From Mangrovibacterium sp047972415 (GTDB taxonomy: Bacteria; Bacteroidota; Bacteroidia; Bacteroidales; Prolixibacteraceae): DNA of 18,417 nt. The position numbers were made by a program, and so were the translations under genes. The DNA lies in the NCBI GenBank assembly GCA_047972415.1, contig JBKEAN010000140.1:1-18417 (forward strand), written 5' to 3'. The notes under the pieces were generated by a model. The model had not been told where the DNA came from. It ran no database searches and saw only the letters and a program-made list of their open reading frames with translations. This document shows, piece by piece, positions 7,157-15,232 of this stretch (positions within the stretch are counted from its first letter, which is position 1; every line of letters begins with the position of its first letter).

Positions 7157-7170
7157 GCAACTTTAGTTGC
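7157..7170. promoter_or_regulatory. Crp/Fnr-type operator upstream of the 2-oxoacid oxidoreductase operon
   Basis: A perfect inverted repeat, GCAAC-TTTA-GTTGC: 5-bp arms, 4-bp spacer, preceded by T and followed by G. It starts 8 bp after the Crp/Fnr stop codon. It has the same architecture as the nrf repeat (TG(T/C)AAC-N4-GTT(A/G)C), and its centre (7163.5) lies 29.5 bp from the first base of the TAGTTTTG box, exactly as at nrf. It has no T run, so a terminator role for the preceding gene is less likely. Confidence 0.5.
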
Positions 7171-7192
7171 GGTAAAAGCTTTGGTGTTGCGG

Positions 7193-7200
7193 TAGTTTTG
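7193..7200 (+). promoter_or_regulatory. Putative -7 promoter element of the 2-oxoacid oxidoreductase operon
   Basis: TAGTTTTG matches TAnnTTTG exactly. A start near 7205 would leave a leader of about 135 nt before the first gene. The only -33-like TTG (7167-7169) is inside the palindrome at 7157-7170, which fits an activator-dependent promoter. Confidence 0.55.
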
Positions 7201-7341
7201 CACGCAATAGAACAACATTTGTGCACATAGCACTCAAAATATGTTATTCAGCAAGGTTCTGCTTTGTCATGTTTTCACACTAAAATAATTGGCAAATTGT
7301 CGCAGCAGAACGGTGGATATACCGAGTAAAAACGAAAAAAT

Positions 7342-7572
7342 ATGGCAAAAGTAAATGGCGCAGTTGTAGTGGACACCGAAGAGTGCAAAGGCTGTGGACT
7401 TTGCGTGGTGGCTTGCCCGCAACAGGTATTGGCGCAAAACAAACAGGTTAACAGCAGAGGATACCACTATTCGTTTATGGAGAAGCCCGACCTATGCAAT
7501 GGTTGTACCAATTGCGCGGTGGTTTGTCCGGATAGTTGTATTGCCGTGTACCGCACGCAACGTGTAAATTGA
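7342..7572 (+). CDS. 2-oxoacid:ferredoxin oxidoreductase, delta (2x[4Fe-4S] ferredoxin) subunit
   Basis: A 76-residue dicluster ferredoxin subunit. Two CxxCxxCxxxC motifs, each followed by Pro, are present: Cys 15/18/21/25 (CKGCGLCVVACP) and Cys 52/55/58/62 (CNGCTNCAVVCP). They carry two [4Fe-4S] clusters that take electrons from the TPP/[4Fe-4S] catalytic subunit and pass them to free ferredoxin or flavodoxin. It is the first gene of a four-gene operon, 21 bp before the alpha subunit. The order delta-alpha-beta-gamma is the usual one for VOR/KOR-type enzymes. Confidence 0.93.
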   Translation: MAKVNGAVVVDTEECKGCGLCVVACPQQVLAQNKQVNSRGYHYSFMEKPDLCNGCTNCAVVCPDSCIAVYRTQRVN

Positions 7573-7593
7573 AAACCGTAAACAACTAGGATT

Positions 7594-8688
7594 ATGGGAG
7601 AATTAAGATTGATGAAAGGGAACGAAGTAATTGCCGAAGCAGCTATTCGCTGCGGGTGCGATGCTTATTTCGGGTACCCGATTACGCCACAGTCGGAAGT
7701 GATGGAAACCCTGATGACCAGGGAACCCTGGAACGAAACCGGCATGGTGGTTTTACAGGCCGAAAGTGAAGTGGCCTCAATTAATATGGTGTATGGCGCC
7801 GCCGGCACCGGTAAGCGGGTAATGACCTCGTCTTCCAGTCCGGGTATCAGCCTCATGGCCGAAGGCATATCGTATATTGCAGGGGCCGAGTTACCATGCG
7901 TTATTGTAAACATACAACGCGGAGGGCCGGGCTTAGGCACCATTCAGCCTTCGCAGGCCGACTATTTCCAATCGACTAAAGGTGGCGGGCATGGCGACTA
8001 CCGCCTGCTTGTTCTGGCTCCGTCGTCGGTGCAGGAAATGAACGATTTTGTTGGACTAGCTTTCGATCTGGCCTTCAAATACCGCAACCCGGCTATGATT
8101 TTGGCCGACGGTGCCATCGGGCAGATGATGGAAAAAGTGGAGTTGCAAGAGTTCGTTCCGCGAAAAACCGATGCTGAAATTGAGGTAGAATCGGGCAGTT
8201 GGGCAACAACCGGCAAACGGGCCAACCGGCAAAAGCATATCATTACATCGCTTGAAATGGAATCGGTAAATATGGAACGGCACAACCTGCATTTGCAAGC
8301 AAAATACAGCAAAATGGAGGCAGACGAAGTGCGCTACGAAATGATTCAGTGCGAAGATGCCGACTATATCCTGGTGGCTTTTGGCTCGTCGGCCCGTATT
8401 TGTCAGAAGGCGGTTGAGCTGGCCCGTGGCAAAGGACTAAAAGTAGGCTTGCTCCGCCCAATTACCCTCTACCCATTCCCGACTCAAATTATTGCCGAAC
8501 TGGCGAATAAAGTGAAAGGATTTTTGAGCGTAGAAATGAATGCAGGCCAAATGGTCGAGGATGTCCGGCTGGCTGTTGGTTGTAGCGGGCAATGCCGTCC
8601 GGTGGTGCATTACGGGCGCATGGGAGGTATTATCCCAACCCCGGGCGAAGTGGTAACTGCATTGGAACAAAAACTGATTGGAGGTTAA
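7594..8688 (+). CDS. vorB: 2-oxoacid:ferredoxin oxidoreductase, alpha subunit (VorB/KorA-like)
   Basis: A 364-residue alpha subunit with the two domains expected. The N-terminal pyrimidine-binding TPP domain shows YFGYPITPQSE at ~25-35, the conserved QAESEVASINMVYGAAGTGKRVMTSSSSPG region at ~50-80, and the CoA/substrate-side motif GGPGLGTIQPSQADY near 110-124. The C-terminal domain (~245-360) is the transketolase-C-like fold. The enzyme converts a 2-oxoacid plus CoA and oxidised ferredoxin to acyl-CoA, CO2 and reduced ferredoxin, and can run in reverse. It resembles proteins labelled VorB (3-methyl-2-oxobutanoate dehydrogenase), but substrate labels in this family are unreliable: 2-oxoglutarate, branched-chain or aryl-pyruvate substrates all remain possible. 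The beta gene starts 3 bp after its stop codon. Confidence 0.93.
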   Translation: MGELRLMKGNEVIAEAAIRCGCDAYFGYPITPQSEVMETLMTREPWNETGMVVLQAESEVASINMVYGAAGTGKRVMTSSSSPGISLMAEGISYIAGAELPCVIVNIQRGGPGLGTIQPSQADYFQSTKGGGHGDYRLLVLAPSSVQEMNDFVGLAFDLAFKYRNPAMILADGAIGQMMEKVELQEFVPRKTDAEIEVESGSWATTGKRANRQKHIITSLEMESVNMERHNLHLQAKYSKMEADEVRYEMIQCEDADYILVAFGSSARICQKAVELARGKGLKVGLLRPITLYPFPTQIIAELANKVKGFLSVEMNAGQMVEDVRLAVGCSGQCRPVVHYGRMGGIIPTPGEVVTALEQKLIGG

Positions 8689-8691
8689 ACA

Positions 8692-9507
8692 ATGGAACTG
8701 AGCGAAATAATTAAGGACGAAAATCTGATTTACGTCAAACCAAAATTATTGAACGACCGCACCATGCACTACTGCCCGGGCTGTAGTCACGGCGTTGTGC
8801 ATAAGTTGCTGGCCGAAGTGATTGAAGAACTGGGCATACAGGAACGAACCATTGGTGTTTCGCCTGTTGGTTGCGGGGTGTTTGCGTACAATTATATTGA
8901 TATTGACTGGCAGGAAGCTGCTCACGGACGTGCTCCGGCAGTAGCAACGGGTATTTCCCGCGTGGATCCCGATAAAGTGGTGTTCACCTATCAAGGCGAT
9001 GGCGACCTGGCATCAATTGGTGCCGCCGAAATTATGCACGCCTGCAACCGGGGCGAAAATATCGTAGTAGTGTTCATCAATAACGCTATTTACGGAATGA
9101 CCGGAGGGCAAATGGCACCGACAACCTTGCTGGGGCAGGTAACGGCTACCACGCCTTACGGGCGCGATTTGGAACGCAACGGGTATCCGCTGAAAATGAC
9201 TGAACTGATTGGTCAGCTGCCCGGGACAAGTTACGTTACCCGGCAGTCGGTACATACGCCTGGCTCGGTACGCAAATGCCGGAAGTCGCTCAAAAAAGCA
9301 TTCGAAAATGCTATGGCAAAAAAGGGAACTTCGTTCGTCGAGGTGGTGTCAACCTGTAACTCAGGATGGCGGTTGAACCCTGTTGACTCTAATAGCTGGA
9401 TGGTGGACAATATGTTCCCGTTTTATCCGGTAGGCGATATTAAGGATGGCGAAAAAGCCGGGCCGGAAGCATTCTTTCAACAAAATCTTAAATCGGAAAC
9501 GGTATGA
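8692..9507 (+). CDS. 2-oxoacid:ferredoxin oxidoreductase, beta (TPP-binding) subunit
   Basis: A 271-residue catalytic subunit that binds the TPP diphosphate and one [4Fe-4S] cluster. The TPP motif GDGDLASIG starts at 102 and runs through NNAIYGMTGGQ at 130-140. The four cluster cysteines known for the family are in place: Cys28 and Cys31 (CPGC), Cys61 (PVGCG) and Cys222 (STCNSGW). HGRAPAVATGISR at 78-90 is a typical helix before the TPP site. Its last codons overlap the gamma gene by 4 bp (ATGA), a sign of coupled translation. It is often labelled korB or vorA; I leave the symbol open because the substrate is unknown. Confidence 0.94.
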   Translation: MELSEIIKDENLIYVKPKLLNDRTMHYCPGCSHGVVHKLLAEVIEELGIQERTIGVSPVGCGVFAYNYIDIDWQEAAHGRAPAVATGISRVDPDKVVFTYQGDGDLASIGAAEIMHACNRGENIVVVFINNAIYGMTGGQMAPTTLLGQVTATTPYGRDLERNGYPLKMTELIGQLPGTSYVTRQSVHTPGSVRKCRKSLKKAFENAMAKKGTSFVEVVSTCNSGWRLNPVDSNSWMVDNMFPFYPVGDIKDGEKAGPEAFFQQNLKSETV

Positions 9508-10055
9508 CAGAAGAACTAATTATTGCCGGTTTTGGCGGACAGGGCGTTTTGTCGATGGGGAAAATATTAGCCTACTCTGGTGTTATGCAGGGGCAGGAAG
9601 TAACTTGGTTTCCATCGTATGGCCCCGAAATGAGGGGTGGTACAGCCAACGTAACTGTTATTTTGAGCGATAATCGCATCAGTTCGCCCATTTTGCACGA
9701 GTTCGATACCGCTATTATTCTCAATCAACAGTCGCTCAATAAGTTTGAGAACGAAGTAAAGCCGGGTGGCACCCTTATTTACGACCCGAACGGGATTGTA
9801 CACCCGCCAACTCGCACCGATATTAATATTTATAAAATTGACGGGACCAAGATTGCAGCCGATATGGGCAATGTAAAAACTTTCAACATGGTGGTACTGG
9901 GTGCATACCTGAAAGTTCGTCCGGTGGTCGGGCTCGAAAGTATCCGTAAAGGGTTGGAAAAATCGTTGCCCGAGCGCCACCACAAGTTAATTCCGATGAA
10001 CCTCGAAGCCATTGAGGCAGGGCAGGAGCAGTTGGAAGTGGTGCAGGAAGTGTAA
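9504..10055 (+). CDS. 2-oxoacid:ferredoxin oxidoreductase, gamma subunit
   Basis: A 183-residue gamma subunit (POR_gamma domain). The nucleotide/CoA-type loop GFGGQG is at 9-14 and the conserved SYGPEMRGGTANVTV at 38-52, both near-invariant in the family. It completes the enzyme and is implicated in CoA binding. The start ATG overlaps the beta stop codon. A strong bidirectional terminator follows 57 bp after its stop, marking the end of the operon. Confidence 0.94.
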   Translation: MTEELIIAGFGGQGVLSMGKILAYSGVMQGQEVTWFPSYGPEMRGGTANVTVILSDNRISSPILHEFDTAIILNQQSLNKFENEVKPGGTLIYDPNGIVHPPTRTDINIYKIDGTKIAADMGNVKTFNMVVLGAYLKVRPVVGLESIRKGLEKSLPERHHKLIPMNLEAIEAGQEQLEVVQEV

Positions 10056-10111
10056 ATCAGGAAACAGACGGAGAGGTTTTTCTCGAAACGATTCTTTCCA
10101 TTTTTAATAAA

Positions 10112-10147
10112 AGAGGCTGTCCCATTGCTTTTGGGGCAGCCTCTTTG
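10112..10147. terminator. Bidirectional terminator between the oxidoreductase operon and mscS
   Basis: AGAGGCTG-T-CCC (10112-10123) pairs with GGGGCAGCCTCT (10133-10144) around a loop of about nine bases, making a long GC-rich stem. It is followed by TTGTTT on the plus strand and by TTTTATT on the minus strand. It can end both the plus-strand operon and the convergent mscS transcript, whose stop codon is about 30 bp away. Confidence 0.9.
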
Positions 10148-10175
10148 TTTGCGTTTTGTTTGGGTATTCTGTTTT

Positions 10176-11021
10176 TTAGGCTTTTTTTTCTGGGTTTCTG
10201 GCCAGATCGACCGGAAAGCTTTTGGTAGCCTCGCCGGCGTACACGCTAATGTGGGGGAATGGAATTTCAATACCTTCGCGGTCGAAAGCCTCTTTAATTT
10301 CCATGATGATGGAGTTTTTCACTTCGCGGAAATGATTTTTTTCAAACCAAACAGCAAATAAAATATCGATGCTGCTGGTGCCAAATCCCTGGAGCAGGAG
10401 GAGCGGCTCCGGTTCGTCAAGGCAACGTGGGTTTTTTCGGGCCACTTCTTTTAAAATGTCAAAAACCTTGGGCAAATCTTCTTTGTAAGCTACGCCAATC
10501 GTAATGTCGAGACGGCGGATGGGAAATCGGGTAACGTTGATGAGCTCGCTGCTGATAACCGTTTGGTTGGGGATGCGTAGCAATAAGTTGTCGTGCGTGC
10601 GTATTTTTATGCTCAGCAGATCGACGGAATAAACCGTACCCGATTTGTCGCCGATACGGACGGTATCGCCCAACTCGAACGATTTTTCGGATACCAGGAA
10701 AAAACCACTGATAATGTTGCCTATGCTGGTTTGCGAGGCAATACCAATAACAATACCCACGACTCCGGCAGCGCCGAACAGTGCGGTGATGTCGAATTTT
10801 AATTCCCTCAGTATCATGAAAATCAGCAAGATATAGCCGGTGTAAATAATAGTCCGGTTTACAATCATGCGCGACTGCTTGGATAAACGTTGGGTAAAGC
10901 TTCGTTTTACGATAAATGCTGTTCCCTGTATAACAGCTACTGCAGCTAAAATAAGGAAGGCCAGACGAATGATTTTATCGAGGTTTTCTTTGTTGATGTA
11001 ATTGGAGAAATCGAAATTCAT
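10176..11021 (-). CDS. MscS-family mechanosensitive channel
   Basis: A 281-residue small-conductance mechanosensitive channel of the inner membrane, which opens under membrane tension to release solutes after osmotic downshock. Two N-terminal helices (~17-38 and ~56-73) precede the pore helix, rich in Gly and Ala, at ~79-110 (LFGAAGVVGIVIGIASQTSI then GNIISGFFLV). The beta domain follows (ELGDTVRIGDKSGTV at ~116-130), then the alpha/beta vestibule domain ending in IEIPFPHISVY. This is the minimal three-helix MscS plan. It lies 44 bp downstream of the DUF432-like gene and is probably cotranscribed with it. Confidence 0.94.
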   Translation of the reverse strand: MNFDFSNYINKENLDKIIRLAFLILAAVAVIQGTAFIVKRSFTQRLSKQSRMIVNRTIIYTGYILLIFMILRELKFDITALFGAAGVVGIVIGIASQTSIGNIISGFFLVSEKSFELGDTVRIGDKSGTVYSVDLLSIKIRTHDNLLLRIPNQTVISSELINVTRFPIRRLDITIGVAYKEDLPKVFDILKEVARKNPRCLDEPEPLLLLQGFGTSSIDILFAVWFEKNHFREVKNSIIMEIKEAFDREGIEIPFPHISVYAGEATKSFPVDLARNPEKKA

Positions 11022-11065
11022 AAATGCTGAATGATTAAAAGTTTTGCTTTTACAGGTGAACCCAT

Positions 11066-11857
11066 TTAAAATTGCGTGAACTGCTTAATAAAATGAAAGC
11101 TGTGCCCCAGTAAGTTTCTGTTACTTGCCTGTCGTGCTTTGGCCAGTAGTACAGGCGAGTTTCCGTGAATGTTTTTATCGGTTCCAAAACTGAGGTGACT
11201 GGATTGATCAGGCCCTTTAAACTCGATAAAGGCGATGTCCGAAACAACGGACGGGCCAATCTGGTAAAGGTTCATCAATTCAACCCGAACCAGTACGCGC
11301 TGTAGATCGAGCAGTTGGGTACTGTTGTTCTGAATGGTAACAGGTATCATTACTTCATGCTGGTTCATGGCTAGTTGCCCGGGTTGAAGCCCAAATTTCG
11401 ATCCGGCCGAGAACGCGGCAGTACCGGCATCGGGCTCGCCAAACCAAGTGTCGCTCAACCGCTCGGTTTCAAATTCGGCCAGTAAATTTTCGGCATCGAC
11501 TGATTTATAGTACAACTGTATTTGTAACGGAACAGCCAGGTAAACACACATGGTTTGGTGCTGGCGGATGCTAATTGTTTTGGCCGAACGGAATACCAGA
11601 GGTTTCGCCGGCAGCGCTGGTTGAATGAATAAGTTCGACGACCGTCCGGTTTGAAAAATCTGCGGGTTTTCCGGCATCAGGGCCGTATCGGATAGGCTTA
11701 TCCGCATTTCGTCCTGCGGGGTACTTGCTTTGGTGCTGCCAATGGCCCATCCTCCCGGAAAATGTTTCATTGCCAACTGGCAATAGCCGCCCGAAAGCTG
11801 CAGCAACTGGCTGTCCTGTCCTTCGTGCTTTCCCCAAATTAGTTTCTGTTTTTGCAT
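11066..11857 (-). CDS. DUF432-like protein encoded with MscS
   Basis: A 263-residue soluble protein without signal peptide or membrane segment. It starts with MQKQKLIWGKHEG, has a central part with FIQPALPAKPLVFR at ~77-90 and CVYLAVPLQIQLYY at ~104-117, and ends in a beta-rich domain. The layout and the position directly upstream of an MscS channel match DUF432 proteins, which I recall as frequent mscS neighbours; the assignment is from pattern memory, not a search. Function is unknown; a role in controlling the channel is a guess from context. The ATG at 11857 is chosen over one at 11890 because an exact -7 box (TATTTTTG, 11885-11878) would lie inside the longer frame, placing transcription start downstream of the earlier ATG. 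Confidence 0.65.
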   Translation of the reverse strand: MQKQKLIWGKHEGQDSQLLQLSGGYCQLAMKHFPGGWAIGSTKASTPQDEMRISLSDTALMPENPQIFQTGRSSNLFIQPALPAKPLVFRSAKTISIRQHQTMCVYLAVPLQIQLYYKSVDAENLLAEFETERLSDTWFGEPDAGTAAFSAGSKFGLQPGQLAMNQHEVMIPVTIQNNSTQLLDLQRVLVRVELMNLYQIGPSVVSDIAFIEFKGPDQSSHLSFGTDKNIHGNSPVLLAKARQASNRNLLGHSFHFIKQFTQF

Positions 11858-11877
11858 GTTTTCACTTGTTTCTACCG

Positions 11878-11885
11878 CAAAAATA
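11878..11885 (-). promoter_or_regulatory. Putative -7 promoter element of the DUF432-mscS operon
   Basis: On the minus strand the bases read TATTTTTG, an exact TAnnTTTG match followed by GCGG. A TTG (11910-11908) about 22 bp upstream can serve as the -33 element. The start site would be near 11872, giving a leader of about 15 nt before the ATG at 11857. Just upstream lies a 6-bp inverted repeat (ATCCCG/CGGGAT, 11900-11917) without a T run. Confidence 0.5.
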
Positions 11886-11981
11886 AACATTTAGGGGGAA
11901 TCCCGCTCAACCGGGATGGTTAAGGCACGAATGGTTTTCTTTTGAGGAAAATGGAAAGGAGTAGGACCCCCGTTTTTTTTC

Positions 11982-13199
11982 TTATACCGCGAACAGGTTG
12001 CGGAAACCCATTACCGCAGTTCCTTTCAGCCCGGCGTTGGAAGCCAGCTCCGATATTTCAATTTTAACATTCGACAGAATATTCTTCATGCAATATTGGT
12101 GTAAAGCCTGTTGTATGGTGACGAGCAGGTACTGCTTGGGGGCGGTTAGCGGGCCATTCAGTAGAATAAGTTCGGGATTGTACAGTTGAATAAGAATTGA
12201 CAAACCCCAAGCCAGATTTCGGCTTAGTTGGTTTATAAGGCTGATGGACAGTTCGTCGCCGTCCAGTGCACTTTGGATGATGGCATCAACGGTCAGGGTT
12301 TCAGTTTTGCCTTTATAAGTATTGGTCAATCGCGAAATGGTGCCGGCTTCAATTTCATTGATGGCCATCTTCAGCAGTTTTCTGGCTCCGGCTATAGTTT
12401 GCAGGCAACCACGTTTTCCGCATTCGCAAAGTTCACCCTCCTCCATCAGCCGAATGTGGCTGAACTCGCCCGAATTGCCATTGCTTCCCTGGAAGATTTC
12501 GCCGTTGACGATGATGCCCAATCCCAGTCCCCAGCTCCAGTTTACCACCAGCGTGTGACGGGTTTGGTGGGCTTTCCCGAAAACAAATTCGCCGAGTGCC
12601 TGCATGCGTGCATCGTTTTCAATATAGGTTTTTAGCTTGAAATGTGCCGAAACCAGCCCGGCAATAGCTTGATGCCTGGGATTTTTGATGGTACTGTTGA
12701 TGCCTTTATTCGGGTCAATCAGTCCTGGCATACTGATTCCGATAGCGTTGACCCTGGCGGGATCGATACCCGATTCGGACAGCAGTTGTTGGTAAACCGT
12801 ATCGAGTTTGGTGATGAAATCCGGATCGTCAATAGTTGTTTCGAACTCGACGATGGGGCTTTTTATCTCGTTCAGCGAGTCAACCAATACCGCCTGTGCC
12901 TTGTAGTGTTGCACCTCCACCGAGAGTACATAAAACGCATCGCCAGCCAGGCTGAACAGAGCCGGTTTCCGGCCCCCGCTTGAATCGCCGGTCCCCGATT
13001 TAAGGACGATTTGCTCACCAATGAGCTCGTTGAGAATACCCCTGACAGTAGGAGCACTAACATGAAACTTTTTGGCGATGGCAGCAGCAGATTGCGGGCT
13101 TTTTTTATACAACAACCGAATGGTTTGCATGCGCAGGTTGTGACGCTTCAAATCGCTCAGTGCTTCGGTCTGTGGTTCTTTTATTGATTTTGCAAGCAT
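11982..13199 (-). CDS. ROK-family transcriptional regulator (NagC/XylR type)
   Basis: A 405-residue regulator. An N-terminal winged helix-turn-helix (~20-80, RMQTIRLLYKKSPQSAAAIA then KKFHVSAPTVRGILNEL) is followed by a sugar-kinase-like ROK domain. The ROK zinc site is present: a histidine at ~248 and the CxCGxxGC motif ELCECGKRGCLQT at ~257-268. The sugar-site aspartate is in YIENDAR at ~192-198. Such proteins usually repress sugar-use genes until a sugar or sugar phosphate binds. The ATG at 13199 is chosen; a longer open frame to 13349 runs through the terminator at 13313-13336 and adds non-homologous sequence. It lies directly downstream of the susD/susC pair in the same direction but behind a terminator, so control of that locus is plausible, not shown. 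Confidence 0.92.
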   Translation of the reverse strand: MLAKSIKEPQTEALSDLKRHNLRMQTIRLLYKKSPQSAAAIAKKFHVSAPTVRGILNELIGEQIVLKSGTGDSSGGRKPALFSLAGDAFYVLSVEVQHYKAQAVLVDSLNEIKSPIVEFETTIDDPDFITKLDTVYQQLLSESGIDPARVNAIGISMPGLIDPNKGINSTIKNPRHQAIAGLVSAHFKLKTYIENDARMQALGEFVFGKAHQTRHTLVVNWSWGLGLGIIVNGEIFQGSNGNSGEFSHIRLMEEGELCECGKRGCLQTIAGARKLLKMAINEIEAGTISRLTNTYKGKTETLTVDAIIQSALDGDELSISLINQLSRNLAWGLSILIQLYNPELILLNGPLTAPKQYLLVTIQQALHQYCMKNILSNVKIEISELASNAGLKGTAVMGFRNLFAV

Positions 13200-13304
13200 A
13201 AGTTGTGTTCCGAATCCAAAATCCGAATATAGGAATAATTGAAAACCTGACCGATGAATTTTTAACAAAACAATTACGAGCAGAACACAACTTTGTATGA
13301 ACAC

Positions 13305-13336
13305 AAAAAAAGGCCCCGGTTTGCCGGGGCTTTTTT
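13305..13336. terminator. Bidirectional terminator after susD
   Basis: GCCCCGG (13313-13319) and CCGGGGC (13324-13330) form a perfect 7-bp stem with a TTTG loop, flanked by an A run (13305-13311) and a T run (13331-13336). On the minus strand it lies 67 bp after the susD stop codon and ends that transcript before the ROK gene. Confidence 0.92.
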
Positions 13337-13403
13337 GTTCATAGGTCACGTTCTGAAATAGCGTTACGTAAAAGTACCACTATGGATTTTGTTTTGAACC
13401 TCG

Positions 13404-15215
13404 TTATGGAAGAGGAGACTTTATTGCTTCCGATCTAAAATAGGTTTCTGTTACCTTTTCTGTGGTTACCCAAAAGATAGGAGTACCCCATTTGTCGTCC
13501 GCCATAACTTTCGAATACTCGTCGTAGTTGTTAGCCTTTTCAGATGGGGGTAGAGTGAAACGTTCAAGCATCATGGTTGCATTTACCAATTCAGAACTTG
13601 TTCCTTTACAGGTTATAGGTTCAAGCTTCGGATGACGAGTGCGGCGAAGCTCAGCAAAACACTCAAAAGCCTGCCAAACATTCAAATGAATGTATTTTTG
13701 TTGCATGATAATCTCCATTTTATCTTCCAAAACACTCGCAGCATTAAATTCATTTTGAATAGTTGAAGCATAGCTACTTATAACTGCTGCATCTGGTTTG
13801 GTTGGAGTTAAAATTTTCTTAGTGTCGTCGGCCATGCTACCAGCATAATTCGTTACCGAATTCATTGCATACCAAAAATCTGTTGAATGTTGTACTGCAT
13901 TATTTATATGTTCGCCGGCAGTGCTACCAGTTGATACTAAAGACTTTAGTTCCGCTTCTGCCAGCAATAAGTCAACCTCTGCCATTGAAAATAGGTAGAA
14001 GGGAGTTTCTCCTAAGACATAAGTTATTGGGTTATAAAATGTCCAAGGACATGATTTCACCATAACATCCATCGAATATTGAGGTCTGATAGCTGTATTC
14101 CTTTTCTGTCCTCCACCTTCGGGTAAGTTACGAAGATACTTATTTCGTTCCCAGTTTCCGGAAACCCCGTAGTATTCAACTGCATCAGAAAGGCCGTCTT
14201 TATTGTAACCCATAGCAATTGCTGGAAGTCGCGGGTCATCAATGCCTAATTCATATACATCTTGGCCTCTGTTCATCCGACACATAATAACATCGGGAAT
14301 AGCTAGTGCATAGTATTGCTCGTATCTTCCGCGCCATACAATGCCACCGGAAGACGTACCAACACGGTTTTCATTAACATATGGAGAGACAAAAGTAAAA
14401 TCTTTACTAGGTAAGTTTTTGATTGCTTCTGTCATAAATGGTTTTACATAATCTGGAGCGACACCGGAAATGCGAATACATGCTTTTAAAATATGAGCAT
14501 TGACAAATTGCACCCACTTCGTCACGTCTCCCTTAAAATAAATGTCCTGTGTGGCAAAAGTTGACTGGGAGAGGGTTGACATGTTGCTATAAATAGTTGG
14601 GAGTTCTTGGGCAATGGATTGATATTCTTCAATCACTGCTTTGTATATCGTCAATGGGTCGTCATAAGGGGTAAACAATACACCTTGTGTTCCCTTATAA
14701 GCATCAAAATAAGGAATACTATTAAATAAGTCTACGGTTTGCAGTGCTACAACGTCTTTCAGTAAAGTTGACAACTTACCGTATATTATGTTGTTATTTA
14801 AATCATCTCCGTCTAAGACTGCTAATTCATCGCGGATTAACCCATAATTGTTCAAATCAGTATATAACCGACTGAAACGATTATAAGTATTACCATTCGC
14901 ATTGTCCATGAAATCATCTAGGCTTCCGTAACGATAATCTGCCCAAATATTGCTATAGGTTGTGTTGTAAGGTAGAAATTCAGCAAGTTGAGATGTACCC
15001 AGAAAGCTTTGATACCAACCGCTGAGGAACCAATACCATTCTCCATAATCTTCTACAAAGAAACGGGTTTTCTGCATATGGGTAAATAATCCTGAAATTA
15101 CTTCATTCGGTTTTGGCTGATATACCTGAGGATCCTGCCAATCTTCGTCCAACTTGTCGGTGCACGATCCAAAAACAAGAGGTATAAACAATATGTATAT
15201 TAATATCTTTTTCAT
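13404..15215 (-). CDS. SusD/RagB-family outer-membrane lipoprotein
   Basis: A 603-residue SusD-like surface lipoprotein, the lid and substrate-binding partner of a SusC TonB-dependent transporter. A lipoprotein signal peptide ends at Cys18 (LVFGSC), followed by acidic residues (TDKLDEDW) that fit the Bacteroidota surface-export signal. The rest is a helical, TPR-like SusD fold; the segment near the C-terminus (QQKYIHLNVWQAFECFAELRRTRHP) is typical, and it appears closest to the SusD-like_2 group. The frame is intact. It starts 17 bp after the susC stop codon and is read in the same direction, so it depended on the susC promoter, which is now separated by an IS insertion. Base composition is clearly more AT-rich than in the genes to the left. 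Confidence 0.93.
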   Translation of the reverse strand: MKKILIYILFIPLVFGSCTDKLDEDWQDPQVYQPKPNEVISGLFTHMQKTRFFVEDYGEWYWFLSGWYQSFLGTSQLAEFLPYNTTYSNIWADYRYGSLDDFMDNANGNTYNRFSRLYTDLNNYGLIRDELAVLDGDDLNNNIIYGKLSTLLKDVVALQTVDLFNSIPYFDAYKGTQGVLFTPYDDPLTIYKAVIEEYQSIAQELPTIYSNMSTLSQSTFATQDIYFKGDVTKWVQFVNAHILKACIRISGVAPDYVKPFMTEAIKNLPSKDFTFVSPYVNENRVGTSSGGIVWRGRYEQYYALAIPDVIMCRMNRGQDVYELGIDDPRLPAIAMGYNKDGLSDAVEYYGVSGNWERNKYLRNLPEGGGQKRNTAIRPQYSMDVMVKSCPWTFYNPITYVLGETPFYLFSMAEVDLLLAEAELKSLVSTGSTAGEHINNAVQHSTDFWYAMNSVTNYAGSMADDTKKILTPTKPDAAVISSYASTIQNEFNAASVLEDKMEIIMQQKYIHLNVWQAFECFAELRRTRHPKLEPITCKGTSSELVNATMMLERFTLPPSEKANNYDEYSKVMADDKWGTPIFWVTTEKVTETYFRSEAIKSPLP

Positions 15216-15232
15216 ACTTTAAAGTTTTAAAA

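Noticed and set aside
11858..11890. Earlier ATG at 11890 for the DUF432-like gene
   Set aside because: An exact TAnnTTTG box lies inside this extension, so the transcript probably starts downstream of it.
11900..11917. Inverted repeat ATCCCG/CGGGAT as terminator of the ROK gene
   Set aside because: No T run follows on either strand, and it overlaps the expected -33 region of the DUF432 promoter; left uncalled.
13200..13349. N-terminal extension of the ROK regulator to 13349
   Set aside because: It would be translated through the hairpin terminator at 13313-13336 and begins with non-homologous hydrophobic sequence; the ATG at 13199 gives the usual ROK start.
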